From Nothophaeocryptopus gaeumannii (lineage: Eukaryota; Ascomycota; Dothideomycetes; Mycosphaerellales; Mycosphaerellaceae), in assembly GCA_031771865.1 (NCBI GenBank), contig JASISA010000036.1:310001-374000 (forward strand): a stretch of 64,000 nucleotides of DNA. Direction: 5' to 3'. Positions within the stretch are counted from its first letter, which is position 1. Each line of letters starts with the position of its first letter. Below, in pieces: positions 44,207-55,035 of this stretch. A model generated the notes under the pieces. The model had not been told where the DNA came from. It saw nothing but the letters and a program-made list of their open reading frames with translations, and did not search any database. The position numbers and the translations under genes are program-made.

Positions 44207-46132
44207 TCAAGCAAGAGCAACAATGGCAGCGACACCGGCAACCAGAGCCATGATTGGCTTCGCAGCAGAGGCTGCACCGGTGTAGGGAGGCGGGGCAGTA
44301 ACAGTTGGGGAGTAAGGACCAGTCGTCTTGAAGCCAGTTGCGGTACCAACTGGCTGAGTGCTGTTGCCACCGACTGGGTACGAAGGAGTAGTCTGGTATG
44401 GCGAGTATGGGGTGCTGCTAGATTGGACTGGGATGACGGGGATGGTGGTGGCCTTCTCGACGCACTCAGTGCATGAGAGAGTAGAATAGACGGTCTTGAA
44501 CTCAGTTTTGGTGTTCTGACTCTCAACTGGGACGCTCTGGGATGTAGCGTAGGTTGGGACGCTCATGGTCTCGCTCACTGGAGAGTTTGGAGTAGTGGCT
44601 GAGGTTGTTCCGTAGCCGGGAGCAGTTGACACGCTCGTGGTTTCCATGACTGGAGATCCAGGAGTCGATGGGCTAGACTCAGCAGGCTTGCTTGGGACGT
44701 AGCCAGGAATGCTTGGGACGGAGCTCGAAGTTGACTTGTTAACGGATGGAGCGTAAGTTGGGACGCTCATAACTGGGCTGCTCTCCACTGGCTTCGATGA
44801 GGCTGGAACGGATGTAGAAGGCGTGACCTCGCAAACGGTCGTCGAAACAGCGATGGTCTTGGTGACGATACCAGTGGACGTAGCCGGGCAGTTAGTAACA
44901 GTTGGTGCACAAGAGTAAACTGTTATTTCAGTGGTGGCATAGATCGTAGAGGTAGTGAAAACCTTGGAAATCGGAGTAGTAGCTGACTGCGTAGTCGAAG
45001 TAGTAGCTAGCAGGACTGGCTTCACTGGGGACTCGGAGGAAGTCGTTGGCTTCACTGGAATTGTCGAGTTTGAGCTTGCGGAAGAAGTTGTTGGTATAGC
45101 TAAAACGGTAGTTGGCTTGCTCTCGGTGCAGACTGTAGTCGAAACAGCAAAGGTCTTGGTGGTAACGCCAGTGGAGACAGTAACCACAATCGTGGAGTAG
45201 ATTGTCGAAGTTGTGTAGACTTTGGTAGTCAGAGTGGGAGAGATAGGAGCAATTGGGCTGGTTGATTGCGACTCCGTTGTGCAAGTCGTTGAGCTTGAGA
45301 TTGTTGGCATAACGGGGACGGTTGTCGACAAAGTCGAGCTGGAGTTAAAGCCAACGCTGCTAGTCGTAGAATTCACCGGCATAGTTGTAGAGAAGGTCAT
45401 TGGCTTCACTGGCACGGTTGTAGAGGTTGACGAGCTTGGAACGGTAGTAGTGGTAGACTCCGTTGAGCTCTTGGCTGGGTAAGTTGCCGACTGCGTTGGC
45501 ATGCTCTCAGTAACCGTTTCTTCGGTGCAAGTCGTTGAGCTTGAGGTTGTTGGCGTAACGACGACGGTCGTCGACACAGTCGAGGTGGAGTTAAAGCCAA
45601 CGCTGCTGCTGCTGCTGCTCCATATTGGCATAACGGGGACGGTTGTCGAGAAAGTCGAGCTGGAGCTAACGGTGCTGGTCGTGGAATTCATCGGCATGGT
45701 TGTAGAAAAGGTCGTTGGCATCACCGGCACGGAGGTTGAAGAGGTGAGGCTGAAGGTAGAGCTGGAGTTGAAGCTGGAGCGTGTCGGTGGACCGTAACCG
45801 GGATATGAGGGCTTCGAGGAGGTGGTCTCCGGCATCACCGGCACGGTATAGGAAGTGCTGAAGCTCGAGGAAGTCGTCTCCGGCAGTGGTGGAACGGTGG
45901 TAGACTCCTCCTCGGTGCAGGTAGTCGAGCTCGAGCTTTCTGGGCTATATGGAATCGTCGATGAAGAAGAGGTATAAGCTCCGTATCCAGGAGCACTTGT
46001 GCTCGAGGTAGTGGTTGCTGGGTACGCATACACAATTGGGCTCGAGGAAGACTCCTCGCCATAGGTTGGTGGTGGTGCGTAGCTGGCCATGGCCACGGAG
46101 GCCATGCCAAAGATGGCGATGTTGCGCATCAT
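44207..46132 (-). CDS. Ser/Thr-rich GPI-anchored cell-wall protein with repeats
   Basis: This single exon of 641 residues encodes a secreted wall protein. Residues 1-17 (MMRNIAIFGMASVAMA) form a signal peptide. The mature part is about half Ser/Thr, rich in Pro and Val, and heavily O-glycosylatable. Repeated PVMPTTFSTTMP-like and TCTEE blocks fill the first half. The middle holds two copies of a YTTSTIYSTIVVTVSTG-type module, each ending KTxAVSTTVCE, and a related YSTLSCTEC element. The last ~23 residues (GAASAAKPIMALVAGVAAIVALA) form a GPI attachment signal with a small-residue cleavage region. Codon-level repeats give antisense shadow frames. The role is structural or adhesive by analogy; no enzyme domain is present. 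Confidence 0.9.
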   Translation of the reverse strand: MMRNIAIFGMASVAMASYAPPPTYGEESSSSPIVYAYPATTTSSTSAPGYGAYTSSSSTIPYSPESSSSTTCTEEESTTVPPLPETTSSSFSTSYTVPVMPETTSSKPSYPGYGPPTRSSFNSSSTFSLTSSTSVPVMPTTFSTTMPMNSTTSTVSSSSTFSTTVPVMPIWSSSSSSVGFNSTSTVSTTVVVTPTTSSSTTCTEETVTESMPTQSATYPAKSSTESTTTTVPSSSTSTTVPVKPMTFSTTMPVNSTTSSVGFNSSSTLSTTVPVMPTISSSTTCTTESQSTSPIAPISPTLTTKVYTTSTIYSTIVVTVSTGVTTKTFAVSTTVCTESKPTTVLAIPTTSSASSNSTIPVKPTTSSESPVKPVLLATTSTTQSATTPISKVFTTSTIYATTEITVYSCAPTVTNCPATSTGIVTKTIAVSTTVCEVTPSTSVPASSKPVESSPVMSVPTYAPSVNKSTSSSVPSIPGYVPSKPAESSPSTPGSPVMETTSVSTAPGYGTTSATTPNSPVSETMSVPTYATSQSVPVESQNTKTEFKTVYSTLSCTECVEKATTIPVIPVQSSSTPYSPYQTTPSYPVGGNSTQPVGTATGFKTTGPYSPTVTAPPPYTGAASAAKPIMALVAGVAAIVALA

Positions 46133-49100
46133 CTTGTCCTTCAGAAAAATTACGGATTAATGTGACAACGAAGGTATGGTCGTGAACAGCGAGCGTAGGA
46201 CAAACGAATGAGCGTGAAATGCCAAAAGGCAAAAGAACAATGAATCCAGCAATGGACTCAAGAAGAAGGCTGGAAGGGAACAAGATGAGGGAGCAAACTC
46301 CGGGAAACGCAGCCATATGAAGTCTACCACGGTCTCCCAACGAAGGGGATTGCATTGCGGCCAGGGTGAAGTGGGTCACGGAGCGAGGCCCATACCTGAG
46401 GCCAGCCAGGGTGCCATGAGGTTGTTCGCCTTCCAAACGGTCGACAGCAGGCTGAATCCGGCAGTAGTGACTGGCTGTAGGATTGTAAATTGCAATGCAC
46501 AAGGATGGACATTTGGTGGAGGAGAGGGTTGACAGGCCTTTCGCGGCATGTGATTCGTGCAAACCATGCTGGTGGTGCAGTCATATCGATACGCTTCTGC
46601 AGGCACCGTTGCTCGGCAGAGAGCTTAAAGAAGGGTGGCAGAAACGGCGCGGGAGCCCCAATCCTTGGAACGATCAGGGAGGGTTCGCAGGAGACAAGGC
46701 TCTCCAGCCGGCAATGCGCGGAAGAGGTCAGCATCTTGGTTGAGAGCAGGCCACCGTGTTGCCGACGGCGAGCTTGCCTTCGTTCATCAGACCGTGCTGT
46801 TGCGCTGGGAATGCGCCCGTGTTGTTCGCATCTGCAATAACAATGTCGACAGAACAAGTGAAGGTTGGAGGATTCCTTCCTTCGATGGATGGCGTGCAGT
46901 CGGGAAAGGCTGCCAGACTGCCAGACGTTGTCGCACCGGGTTGCTGGACATGCTTCGGCTGCACCTGTACCTGACGCTTGGCCGCCTTAGGCAAGCGAAG
47001 CGGGAAGCATACGTAGCTCGATACCCGCTTTTTGCTTTCCGCACCGGTGATCTGGGCGTTGTAGACCGTTTCGGCGTTTCGAATGACGCCATAGCATTGC
47101 AAATGCCGTGCTATTTTCTCTCTAACGCCAGCACAAGGTCACCGCCTTTAGATGCGTATTATTGATGATGATCGTCGAGTGGAAAGCGCGAGATGGGCAT
47201 CGTAGTCGGCAAAAGCAGGGGAATTGAGCACCCATATCTGCTGGATGTGCCTCTAAGGGAGGATATGCGTCTCGTGTTGAAAAAACCTGCTAGTCTCCAT
47301 GGCTAGACCTCTTAGCTGCATCCTAATTGCGCTGGTGCGTGACCTTCGAGCGCATGCAGGAACACGGCGGGACAGGAAGCTGCCTGCATGGTAGAACAGA
47401 AGACGGTGGCAGACGGCTGTTTGAAAGTTGCTTCGTGTGTGTAGGTAATCTCGCACAGGTCGGACCAGACAAACAATCCATACCCGCCGCTGCTAGGCGA
47501 CTGCTCAGCCTTCCTGAATGGGATGCGATGTGGTGCAGAAGAGCCGCCCAGAGTTTGGCATTCGAAAGGAGGCCGTTGATCAACATCGCGATACATTATT
47601 ATGTTTCAGAGAATGGTTGGCAAATCTGCAGGCACGTAGGTAGCCATAACAGCCAGCTGCTCGCCTCCACCTTCTCCAGGATGCTCGCACTTTCTCCAAG
47701 GCCAAGGATCTCCATTCACCGGGATGAAGCCTGTAGCTGACGCGAGTCGATAAACGCAGAACCTCCAAAGTTCTGACCTCACGAAACAAACAGCGGCACC
47801 GTACCTACCTCGTCTACTATATCCTGCTGCTATAGGCATCTTGTCCTAAAAGCGGAAATGTGATTTGACATGTGAAAGCTCCAGTTCTCTTTGCATCTTT
47901 CTCAAGGCACTTTGGAAGCTGAGAAGCTGACATCACCGTACTTTCCTCCAAACCTCGTACTCCAGGGACTACGCTGTAGCACTGACTGGTGCTACTGACT
48001 ACTATTGCTTCGTATTCCTAGGGCCACCTGGTGTTCCTAGCTAATGCCGACGTTTCTCCTTAGCACCACGACGGTCTCCCTCTTCGTTAGGTGCCCTCCC
48101 TGTGCAACGGAGACTTAATGCTCATCGCGGATATATGGAGAGTGAGACCGAATAAGAGGTGAATATCGGCCCACGAAATGGTAGTTGCAGGCTCGCATAC
48201 AAAGGAATGGTGATTTCCGCCGCCCGGTGACGAGAAATTGACCGACCGGTAGATACGACGTGTTCGAAAGCTCAGCAGTGGGTATGAGAGCCTTGAGAGG
48301 AACATGGTGGCGAGCAGCATCGGGCCAGCGTCGTTACAAGGCCATTCGCAGCTTCACCATCGGAAATCATCTCACGGTCACCGAAGTGCTCGCAAAGACT
48401 TTGCAGATTTCCGTTTGGGAAGGACAGGCGTCCCTTCCTAGATCGTATTCGATGGCAGCGCAAGGAACGTTGATCTTGGAATGCCAATATGCAGAACAAG
48501 AAAGCGATCTGTGTGCGGAAACACAAGCACCTCTATCCCTCGTCCTCGCACGCATTATCCGATACCGCCCTTACGACATTACGAAGACTTCTCGATGCAT
48601 GTCCGCTGCTGACTTGCCGTCACCAACTGTCGCAGGCAATATTTCAGAACAAAAAAACTTGCGTACTTGAGACTGAGTCAACTTCCGTTTCGCGGATCCA
48701 ATACGACACCCGCTCTCAGAGTGAGCAAAAGCGATGCGAGACCCATCCCCGTATCGATTTCAATATTGTGACGTGGTCGCGTATGACTTGAAGCCTGCAA
48801 TATTCCTGAGCAAGGAGCTCGACTATACTGCAGCTTTGTGACTGACTTCAAGGGTAGTAGTGAGCAGGGGTTCGAAAGTAGCTTTTGCATAGAGAACCAT
48901 TGACTCCACAGATGACAGCGCATGCAGCTATTTTACAGACACTGTGCTCAGGAACTCGTATACATGTAAGCACAATAGCTGGCTCTTATCGCGTACACGT
49001 ATACGTAGGTGTGACATCGCGAGCACATAGAATGATCCAATGCGGCATACACCGGCGGCTCACACATTCCCAACCCGCCCAAATACGCAAATACTGCCAC

Positions 49101-49486
49101 GCACTTCTCACTACTACTTATGGTATCCAACGCCTCACGCACAGTCAAACAGTTGTATGCTCTCTCGCAGACCTCACCCACTAGAGGAGGCAATACCCTC
49201 CCCCTCACAGTCATACTATCCTCTGCACTCACTATCGAAGTCCCATTCTTCCTTCCCTTCTAAAACCTCTCTCGGGCCCTGTAAATACCGTGAGCGATGC
49301 GGCCAAAGAAACAAGCAAGAGCCCCTTTTCGACATGGTTCAAGCAGAGTCTATGCTCCTAGAATCGCATTCAGTGTGTCGAGAGACAAATGCGGCATCCG
49401 AAACAAGTCACCCGCGAAAGCATTCGTCAATAGCTCTTGCAAAGTTTTATCCTCACATACTTCACTACCGACACACTATCCTATCA
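46133..49486. other. 3.35-kb stretch without a convincing gene
   Basis: Between the GPI-protein start and the PPR gene there is no frame with recognisable homology. The best candidate is a minus frame at 46728-47102 (124 codons) whose C-terminal half has spaced cysteines (PDCTPSIEGRNPP, FTCSVDIVIAD, VACSQPRC). It lacks a signal peptide or plausible upstream exon. Long promoter sequence of the wall protein is likely included. No tRNA, rRNA or terminal repeats were seen. Confidence 0.4.
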
Positions 49487-52400
49487 TCACCCTCTTTCCT
49501 TCTGCGCCTGCTCCATCCTCAACCTCTCCTCCGCTCTCAGGATTGGACTCCCCTTTCTCCTCTCCTCCCACAACGCCCCTCTCTTTCCCCCTTCTTCCCG
49601 CATTATGCCTGTCCCCTCCACAAAATCCCAAAACCTCTTCTCCCCATACCGACTCGCCCGATTCATCCCCTCGCTCATCACAATCCTCTTATCATCCACC
49701 AAACCCCTCAGCTTCGTCCACAACCCTCTCTCTACATAAACTCTCGCCATAGCCTCGAGCGCATCCCATCCTGGTGTCTTACCAGCTTGTCGCGCGGCGC
49801 GGACAAAATCCTCCATGGGGCGGATGCCGACTAGGTGGTGGCAGAGAGCGTACGATTTGATCATGCGGTCGAAAAAGATGTTGTCCACGTGCGTCATGAA
49901 GCCTGAGCCGCGGTCTTTCAGTTGGCGCCAGAGGCCGTCGATGGCTTCGAAATCTGGTGTAGGTTGGCGGTCGAAGTAGGATGCCATGAGGATTGTATAG
50001 ATATGAGGAGTAGGTTTGAGGCCGGCGGATAGCATGTGTGCGAAGACCGCGGAGGCGGCTGTGTCGTTCTGGTAGCGTTTTAGAAGGCGGTCGATGATGA
50101 GTGCGTAGCCTTTGACGTCGATGCCAGTGGATTGTTCGGCGCGGATACCGTTGATGAAGGCGATGATCTTTCCTTGCTGTTGCTCAGGTGATAGACCCTC
50201 GATGAAGCCTCCGTCGAAGAGTCCGTTCAATAGAACATTCCACGTCGTGCTGTTAGGTTCCATGCCGTGCTCCCGCAGCCTGCGAAGAATATGTAGTGCG
50301 CCGTCAATTTGCTGATTGAGCATAGCTTGCGACAGGAGTGTGTTGTATGTGATCAAGTCTGGCTCAATGCTGAAAGAGCGACCCCAGGCGATGGCTCTTG
50401 GAATCTCTGCTGATCTCACAGTAGCAAGACCCGAGACTGCCGCATTCATGACTTCAAGAGTTGGTCGAGCGACTCCATCTATCGGGCCTGGGTAGTGGGG
50501 AAGCAATTGAGGAAACAGCTTTGGATCTGCTAGGATCTTCTGCTTCTGCACTGCGTTTGTGCCTTCAACAGCCTTGCCTCTTGCCGCAGCATACCATTCC
50601 TGGCCCATCTCACTCAGCGCATTCAGTCCTAGTTTTGGACTCCTCAGTGTTATCAGACCTGAAACACGAATCGACCAGGCAAACGCATCGGGCTTGTGAC
50701 CAGCCTCCCGCATCTTATGCCAAAATGCTTCCATTCCTTGCACGTCTCGTGCGTTCTGAGCACCGCGCATCATCACAGTGTATGTCTTCAGGGAAGGCTT
50801 ATAGCCCAGGCGAAGCACATGGCTCCAAGTCTCGATCGCTACCGGAGCATTGCGCACAGAAAGCAATGCCAAGAGTAGAGCTTCGTAGACCTCGATGGGC
50901 AAGATCCGTGGATCATTGGAGAATCGTGCGGAGAAGGCCAGCGTCTCCTCGCGAAGTTGCTCAGTGAGATGCACGTCCTTGCGCTCTGCTGCGCTGTACA
51001 GACGGTGGGCTTGTGTTCTGGCAAAGCGTTCGACCACAGGATCCGAAGGCTTCGAGTCAAAGTGGACAGGAGGATCAATAGATCCCTCTGCTCCTTCATC
51101 AGCATCCGTAGTATGCGCAGCTGGATTCACCTTGGAGTCCCTCAACGCTTCAGCAGTTCGCTGATCCGAACGCGTTATGTCAGGCCCCGCTGAGGGCTGT
51201 GATGAAGTGAGCGGTTCAAGGTTGAAGCGTGCCATCAGTGACTGATATTGCTCTAGAAGAGTTCCGTCTTCGAGTGACGATATCTTCATCGATAAGCTGA
51301 TTGGCATATGAGGCAGTGGTCCACTTTGAAGCATGACAGCGAGTATCCGCGCGAATGGTTCACATTCTGGTGTTGCAGCGAAAGGCCATTGTGTCCTATC
51401 TTCAGCCGACACGGAGATGGAACGAAGCAGATCTAAAGTAAGCAGAGCAGAGCTCGCAAAGTCGTCTCGCTCTGGATCTCGCTTGTCCGAGCGTGAGTTC
51501 ACAGACGAGGGAACCAGCATGCCGAGCATGTGTTCAAATGATGGCGGACGGCCACCGAACTGTGAAGCCGTGAAAGTGCCAGGTGAAGGCAAGAATGCCC
51601 AGTCTGATCTGCTTCCGATCGCAGAAATGGTCTCCCGACGCTGCACGTCTGTAGGTCTGTCTCCCATATCCTTCCGTAAGAGGTGTGACGCCACGACCAA
51701 CCTCCACACTTTGATCAGCTCATCGACACCTTGCTGAAGCACGGATCGCGATTCTGTATTGGTAAACCATAGGTCTGAAAGCTCGCTAGCCATTCGCCAA
51801 AGCATCCGCCGGCAAATAGCTTGCCTCAAGTAGCTGATGCTGTTCAACAGCAGCATGACTTGATGAGGAGTGGGCATGTCAGAATCCACCTTTGCACCTT
51901 TCAGTCCATTCATCCAAAGATCCATGCTCTTTTCGACCAGTACCATGAGCGCTGGTCCAAAGCGCTGCACGTAATGTACTGCATAGACTTGATATAGGGG
52001 AAAGTCGAGACATCTCCCCTCCAGCTCTTGCAACGCTAGCCATGTGCCTTTCAGATCGCCGGCCAGACTTCGCTCGACCACGGCCTCAGCACGCTCCTTG
52101 AGAGCGTCTGGAAGGTGATCCTTTGGCTTATGAATTATGCTCCCAGGAGGAGCGCGATGCGACGGCCTCCTGTCCGGCTGCAATTCTCGAAATCTGTTGC
52201 CATTTCGAATGGGCTTATCGTGTCTCGGTCTGTCTGTGGTCTTGAGCTGCGATAGAAGCTCTTCAGGTTGCAACTCTTCTCTAGAATATCTCCCAATTAC
52301 ACCCGTCCCGCTGCTGCTGCTGCTGTGGCCATTGGTGGCAGCTCCTCGATCGAAGAACGGGTTGGGTCGGCGAGCCGTAGCGTCTTGTCTCTTGCGCGTT

Positions 52401-52495
52401 GATTGGGAGAAAGATCGATGGCCAGTGCCGCGTCCTGAGGCTGCCAGAGATATCCGTGCTCGACATGTGGCACACATCCAAGGAGTGGCCATCAC
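49487..52495 (-). CDS. Mitochondrial pentatricopeptide-repeat (PPR) protein
   Basis: This RNA-binding helical-repeat protein acts in organelle gene expression. It is a single exon of 1002 residues. The N-terminus (MMATPWMCATCRARISLAAS, then RSFSQSTRKR) looks like a mitochondrial presequence with the CxxC seen in many fungal mitochondrial proteins. After a low-complexity linker, helical repeats fill the rest. Clear PPR units include KPSLKTYTVMMRGAQNARDV, KPDAFAWSIRVSGLI, EPDLITYNTLLSQAMLNQQI, EPNSTTWNVLLNGLFDGG and KPTPHIYTILMASYF. The length and repeat layout resemble fungal PPR proteins of the Pet309/CYA-5 type, but I cannot assign an orthologue or target. It is divergent from the phosphatase gene across 329 bases. 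Confidence 0.88.
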   Translation of the reverse strand: MMATPWMCATCRARISLAASGRGTGHRSFSQSTRKRQDATARRPNPFFDRGAATNGHSSSSSGTGVIGRYSREELQPEELLSQLKTTDRPRHDKPIRNGNRFRELQPDRRPSHRAPPGSIIHKPKDHLPDALKERAEAVVERSLAGDLKGTWLALQELEGRCLDFPLYQVYAVHYVQRFGPALMVLVEKSMDLWMNGLKGAKVDSDMPTPHQVMLLLNSISYLRQAICRRMLWRMASELSDLWFTNTESRSVLQQGVDELIKVWRLVVASHLLRKDMGDRPTDVQRRETISAIGSRSDWAFLPSPGTFTASQFGGRPPSFEHMLGMLVPSSVNSRSDKRDPERDDFASSALLTLDLLRSISVSAEDRTQWPFAATPECEPFARILAVMLQSGPLPHMPISLSMKISSLEDGTLLEQYQSLMARFNLEPLTSSQPSAGPDITRSDQRTAEALRDSKVNPAAHTTDADEGAEGSIDPPVHFDSKPSDPVVERFARTQAHRLYSAAERKDVHLTEQLREETLAFSARFSNDPRILPIEVYEALLLALLSVRNAPVAIETWSHVLRLGYKPSLKTYTVMMRGAQNARDVQGMEAFWHKMREAGHKPDAFAWSIRVSGLITLRSPKLGLNALSEMGQEWYAAARGKAVEGTNAVQKQKILADPKLFPQLLPHYPGPIDGVARPTLEVMNAAVSGLATVRSAEIPRAIAWGRSFSIEPDLITYNTLLSQAMLNQQIDGALHILRRLREHGMEPNSTTWNVLLNGLFDGGFIEGLSPEQQQGKIIAFINGIRAEQSTGIDVKGYALIIDRLLKRYQNDTAASAVFAHMLSAGLKPTPHIYTILMASYFDRQPTPDFEAIDGLWRQLKDRGSGFMTHVDNIFFDRMIKSYALCHHLVGIRPMEDFVRAARQAGKTPGWDALEAMARVYVERGLWTKLRGLVDDKRIVMSEGMNRASRYGEKRFWDFVEGTGIMREEGGKRGALWEERRKGSPILRAEERLRMEQAQKERG

Positions 52496-52824
52496 TTCTC
52501 AGTCATGATGACCAGAAACGCGACTTTGGGAGGCACGCGAATGGAGCTCTGCAGGCTAACGCAAAGGAGAAGCCATGTTCCGGCGCTGGCTGGAGCTGCC
52601 ACCGGCGAACCTTCCTCTATGCATGGCGGCAGTCTTAAACAGGAACACCCGAACACTGCATCATCCTCCACTCGCCGACGACAACTGTTTCAGGTTCCTG
52701 AGGCTCAGATCTTTGGGTACCTCACACATTCAGATCTACTAGATCAACACAACTTCTCCAGCAAACCTACCATGATATATCTATAGAGCCCTGCTTCTGT
52801 TGATCGGAAGCAAATCCGCCGAAC
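52496..52824. other. Divergent promoter of the PPR and phosphatase genes
   Basis: This 329-base gap lies between two divergent starts. I see no other feature in it. Confidence 0.6.
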
Positions 52825-54342
52825 ATGACGACCCTCCAGCCTAGACCGCCCTACAGCGACGACGAGATCGCAAAGCTGTACCCACAAAATCTCGAACTTC
52901 AACAAGTTCAGATCATCCTCCGACATGGTGAACGCACACCTGTATCCGCCCGCTTTAAGAACGCTGGGCTACATGGAACCTGGCCATATTGCAGAGCAGC
53001 CAACGAGTTGAAGTCTGCAGTGCTAGCCGCTGATGGGTCATGGGATACATTGGCCTGGAAGAGGAGAATGGAGACATTTGGTGTAAATGACGCACCGAAG
53101 CTGGCAGCTGGGCCGAAAAGCGAGATTGACGCTGTATGTCAACCTGGTGAGCTCACGGATAGAGGGCGAGAGACGACATTGGCATTAGGACAGCGGATAC
53201 GGAATCTCTACGTGCACCAGCTGCGTTTCTTGCCAGAGTTCCTAGACGAGCAGTCGAAATCGAAAGTCAGCTTGCGGGCAACGCCAATCCAGAGAGCGTT
53301 GGAAAGTGTGCAGCAAACTTTCACCGGACTGTATCCTTCAGCTTCGCGATCACCTGGTGCGCTTCCACCTGCCATTGTCCAAAGATCAATGCAGGATGAG
53401 ACACTGTTCCCGAATGAGGGCGGGTGTAAGCGATTTGCAGAGCTATCACACGCATTCGCCGATCGAGCTGCAAAGCTCTGGAACGACTCGCCCGAGATGA
53501 GGTACATCGATAAAAAGATTGGAAAGTGGATGCCAAAGGACAGCCCGGTGGTCAAAGTGGACAGCCATCCTCGACTAAGCGGCATCATGGACTCTGTGAA
53601 CGCCACAATCGCACATGGACCTGCAACGAAACTTCCACACGAGTTCTACGACGAGAAAGTCCGCTCCAACATCGATCGCATCTGCGTCGAAGAATGGTTC
53701 GCAGGCTACCAAGAGAGCACTGAGTACCGCAAACTCGGCATCGGCGGTCTTATTGGAGACCTTACACAACGCATGGTCGAGCACACAGCTGGCATTCCAA
53801 AAGAAGGCCAAGATGAGCCTCTGAAGATAGGATTGTCTGGTTGCCATGATACCACCATCGCAGCCACGCTCTCCACACTCGGAGCCTTTGAGTACGACAA
53901 GGACAAGTGGCCAAACTTCACATCATCCATCGCATTCGAGCTCTTCAAATCGAAAGACAGTCCATCGTCATCATCCGGCGCAATCTGGCCAAGCAAAGAG
54001 AAAACCTGGTGGTTCTCTCTCTTCTCCTCACCAAAACCCTCACCCGACACCCTCGCTCGCGAACCACTACAGTCCATGCCCCAATCAAGCAAAGATAGTC
54101 TCGATGGCCACTACGTCCGGATACGGTACAACGACAAGCCGGTCACACTGCCGTCTTGCAAGGCTGCTGGGAGACATTTGGAGGGAGATGAGAGTTTCTG
54201 TACGCTTGCGGCTTTCAAGGCGGCTGCTGATCAGGTTACGCCCAAGGACTGGAAGACGGAGTGTAAGAGCAATCTGGGTTCGTCGGCGTTTCCTGAGAAG
54301 GTGCAGCCTCCGCCGGGGGTTGTTCCTACTGTCACGGCGTGA
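52825..54342 (+). CDS. Histidine acid phosphatase-family protein, no signal peptide
   Basis: This single exon encodes 505 residues. The histidine-phosphatase signature is ILRHGERTP (~32-40), the His forming the phospho-enzyme. LTDRGRETTLALGQRIRNLY follows, then SLRATPIQRALESVQQTFTGLYP with the second phosphate-binding Arg. GLSGCHDTTIAATLSTLG supplies the His-Asp proton donor. There is no N-terminal signal peptide, so it is unlike secreted phytases and PHO5; the nearest architecture is the intracellular acid-phosphatase-like group. A Ser/Pro-rich insert (DSPSSSSGAIWPS, KTWWFSLFSSPKPSP) interrupts the last third. The tail is DESFCTLAAF followed by a Pro-rich end. The substrate is unknown. Confidence 0.9.
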   Translation: MTTLQPRPPYSDDEIAKLYPQNLELQQVQIILRHGERTPVSARFKNAGLHGTWPYCRAANELKSAVLAADGSWDTLAWKRRMETFGVNDAPKLAAGPKSEIDAVCQPGELTDRGRETTLALGQRIRNLYVHQLRFLPEFLDEQSKSKVSLRATPIQRALESVQQTFTGLYPSASRSPGALPPAIVQRSMQDETLFPNEGGCKRFAELSHAFADRAAKLWNDSPEMRYIDKKIGKWMPKDSPVVKVDSHPRLSGIMDSVNATIAHGPATKLPHEFYDEKVRSNIDRICVEEWFAGYQESTEYRKLGIGGLIGDLTQRMVEHTAGIPKEGQDEPLKIGLSGCHDTTIAATLSTLGAFEYDKDKWPNFTSSIAFELFKSKDSPSSSSGAIWPSKEKTWWFSLFSSPKPSPDTLAREPLQSMPQSSKDSLDGHYVRIRYNDKPVTLPSCKAAGRHLEGDESFCTLAAFKAAADQVTPKDWKTECKSNLGSSAFPEKVQPPPGVVPTVTA

Positions 54343-54512
54343 AGGCGTTTGCGGAAGGGGATTGATGAATTATGAGCATAGAGGAGCGAATGATGCGTGC
54401 CTCGGATTGGACCTCGAGGAGCGAAAAGGTATCGACATAGAGGAGAGAGCGACTAGACCCTTTATAGATCTCTAGAGAAGACGCCTTTTCGGCAATCAAT
54501 CAATCCCGCAAA

Positions 54513-54891
54513 TACCGAATTGGACCCGGACAGTCAACTTCGACAGTCAACTTCCATGCGCACCTTCCAGCTGTCTCTCTCCTCAACGTAGACCCCACGG
54601 TATAACGATCTCACTCGATACCTTTACAGAGGCAACATCTGACGGAAGTTGGCCGATAAAGGTATAACAGGCAGCAAGTAAGCTTGATCAATCGATCGAT
54701 CAAAATTAGATACAATACTTAATTGTAGTCGTATAACCAGGTAGGAAGTATAGGGAAAGATGTTAGGCTCTCTAGATATGGACTATACTTTATACTACTA
54801 CCTTCGGAGATAGTAGTCTCATCTCGGAGCGAGCTAGGAGAGAAGTGTCCAGAGTTGACTGTAGAAGTTGACTGTCCGGATCCACTTCGTA
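54513..54891. mobile_element. MITE-like element (~379 bp) with ~35-bp terminal inverted repeats
   Basis: The left end reads TACCGAATTGGACCCGGAC then AGTCAACTTCGACAGTCAACTT. The reverse complement of the right end (54891 inward) reads TACGAAGTGGATCCGGAC then AGTCAACTTCTACAGTCAACT. They agree at about 33 of 39 positions, and each arm contains a doubled CAGTCAACTT. TA lies at both outer edges, so a TA target duplication (Tc1/mariner-like) is plausible. The interior is noncoding and TA-rich toward the right half, with a nested GATC palindrome (54684-54708). No transposase is present. Confidence 0.72.
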
Positions 54892-55035
54892 CAAACACCC
54901 CGTTGCGACCTAATCATATATTCTCATGTACGCATGCTTGATCCGTGTACTTCATACAAGCCCAATAAAAACCTGCTTTGTGCCTCTCAAATCGAGTCCT
55001 GTGTCCCCCACCTCTCCCACGCACTCACTCACAGC

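Noticed and set aside
46728..47102. Possible small Cys-containing secreted protein (minus)
   Set aside because: There is no signal peptide, no credible upstream exon, and the composition is weak. Kept only as a note in the gap entry.
48860..48885. ggttcgaa, resembling a tRNA B box
   Set aside because: No A box at the proper distance and no cloverleaf could be folded.
49040..49834. 264-codon plus frame rich in Pro/Ser/His
   Set aside because: It runs into the 3' end of the PPR gene on the opposite strand and is low complexity in the other half.
54340..55035. Possible gene between the phosphatase and FAO1
   Set aside because: Nothing coding apart from the phosphatase 3' end; the space is taken by the MITE-like element.
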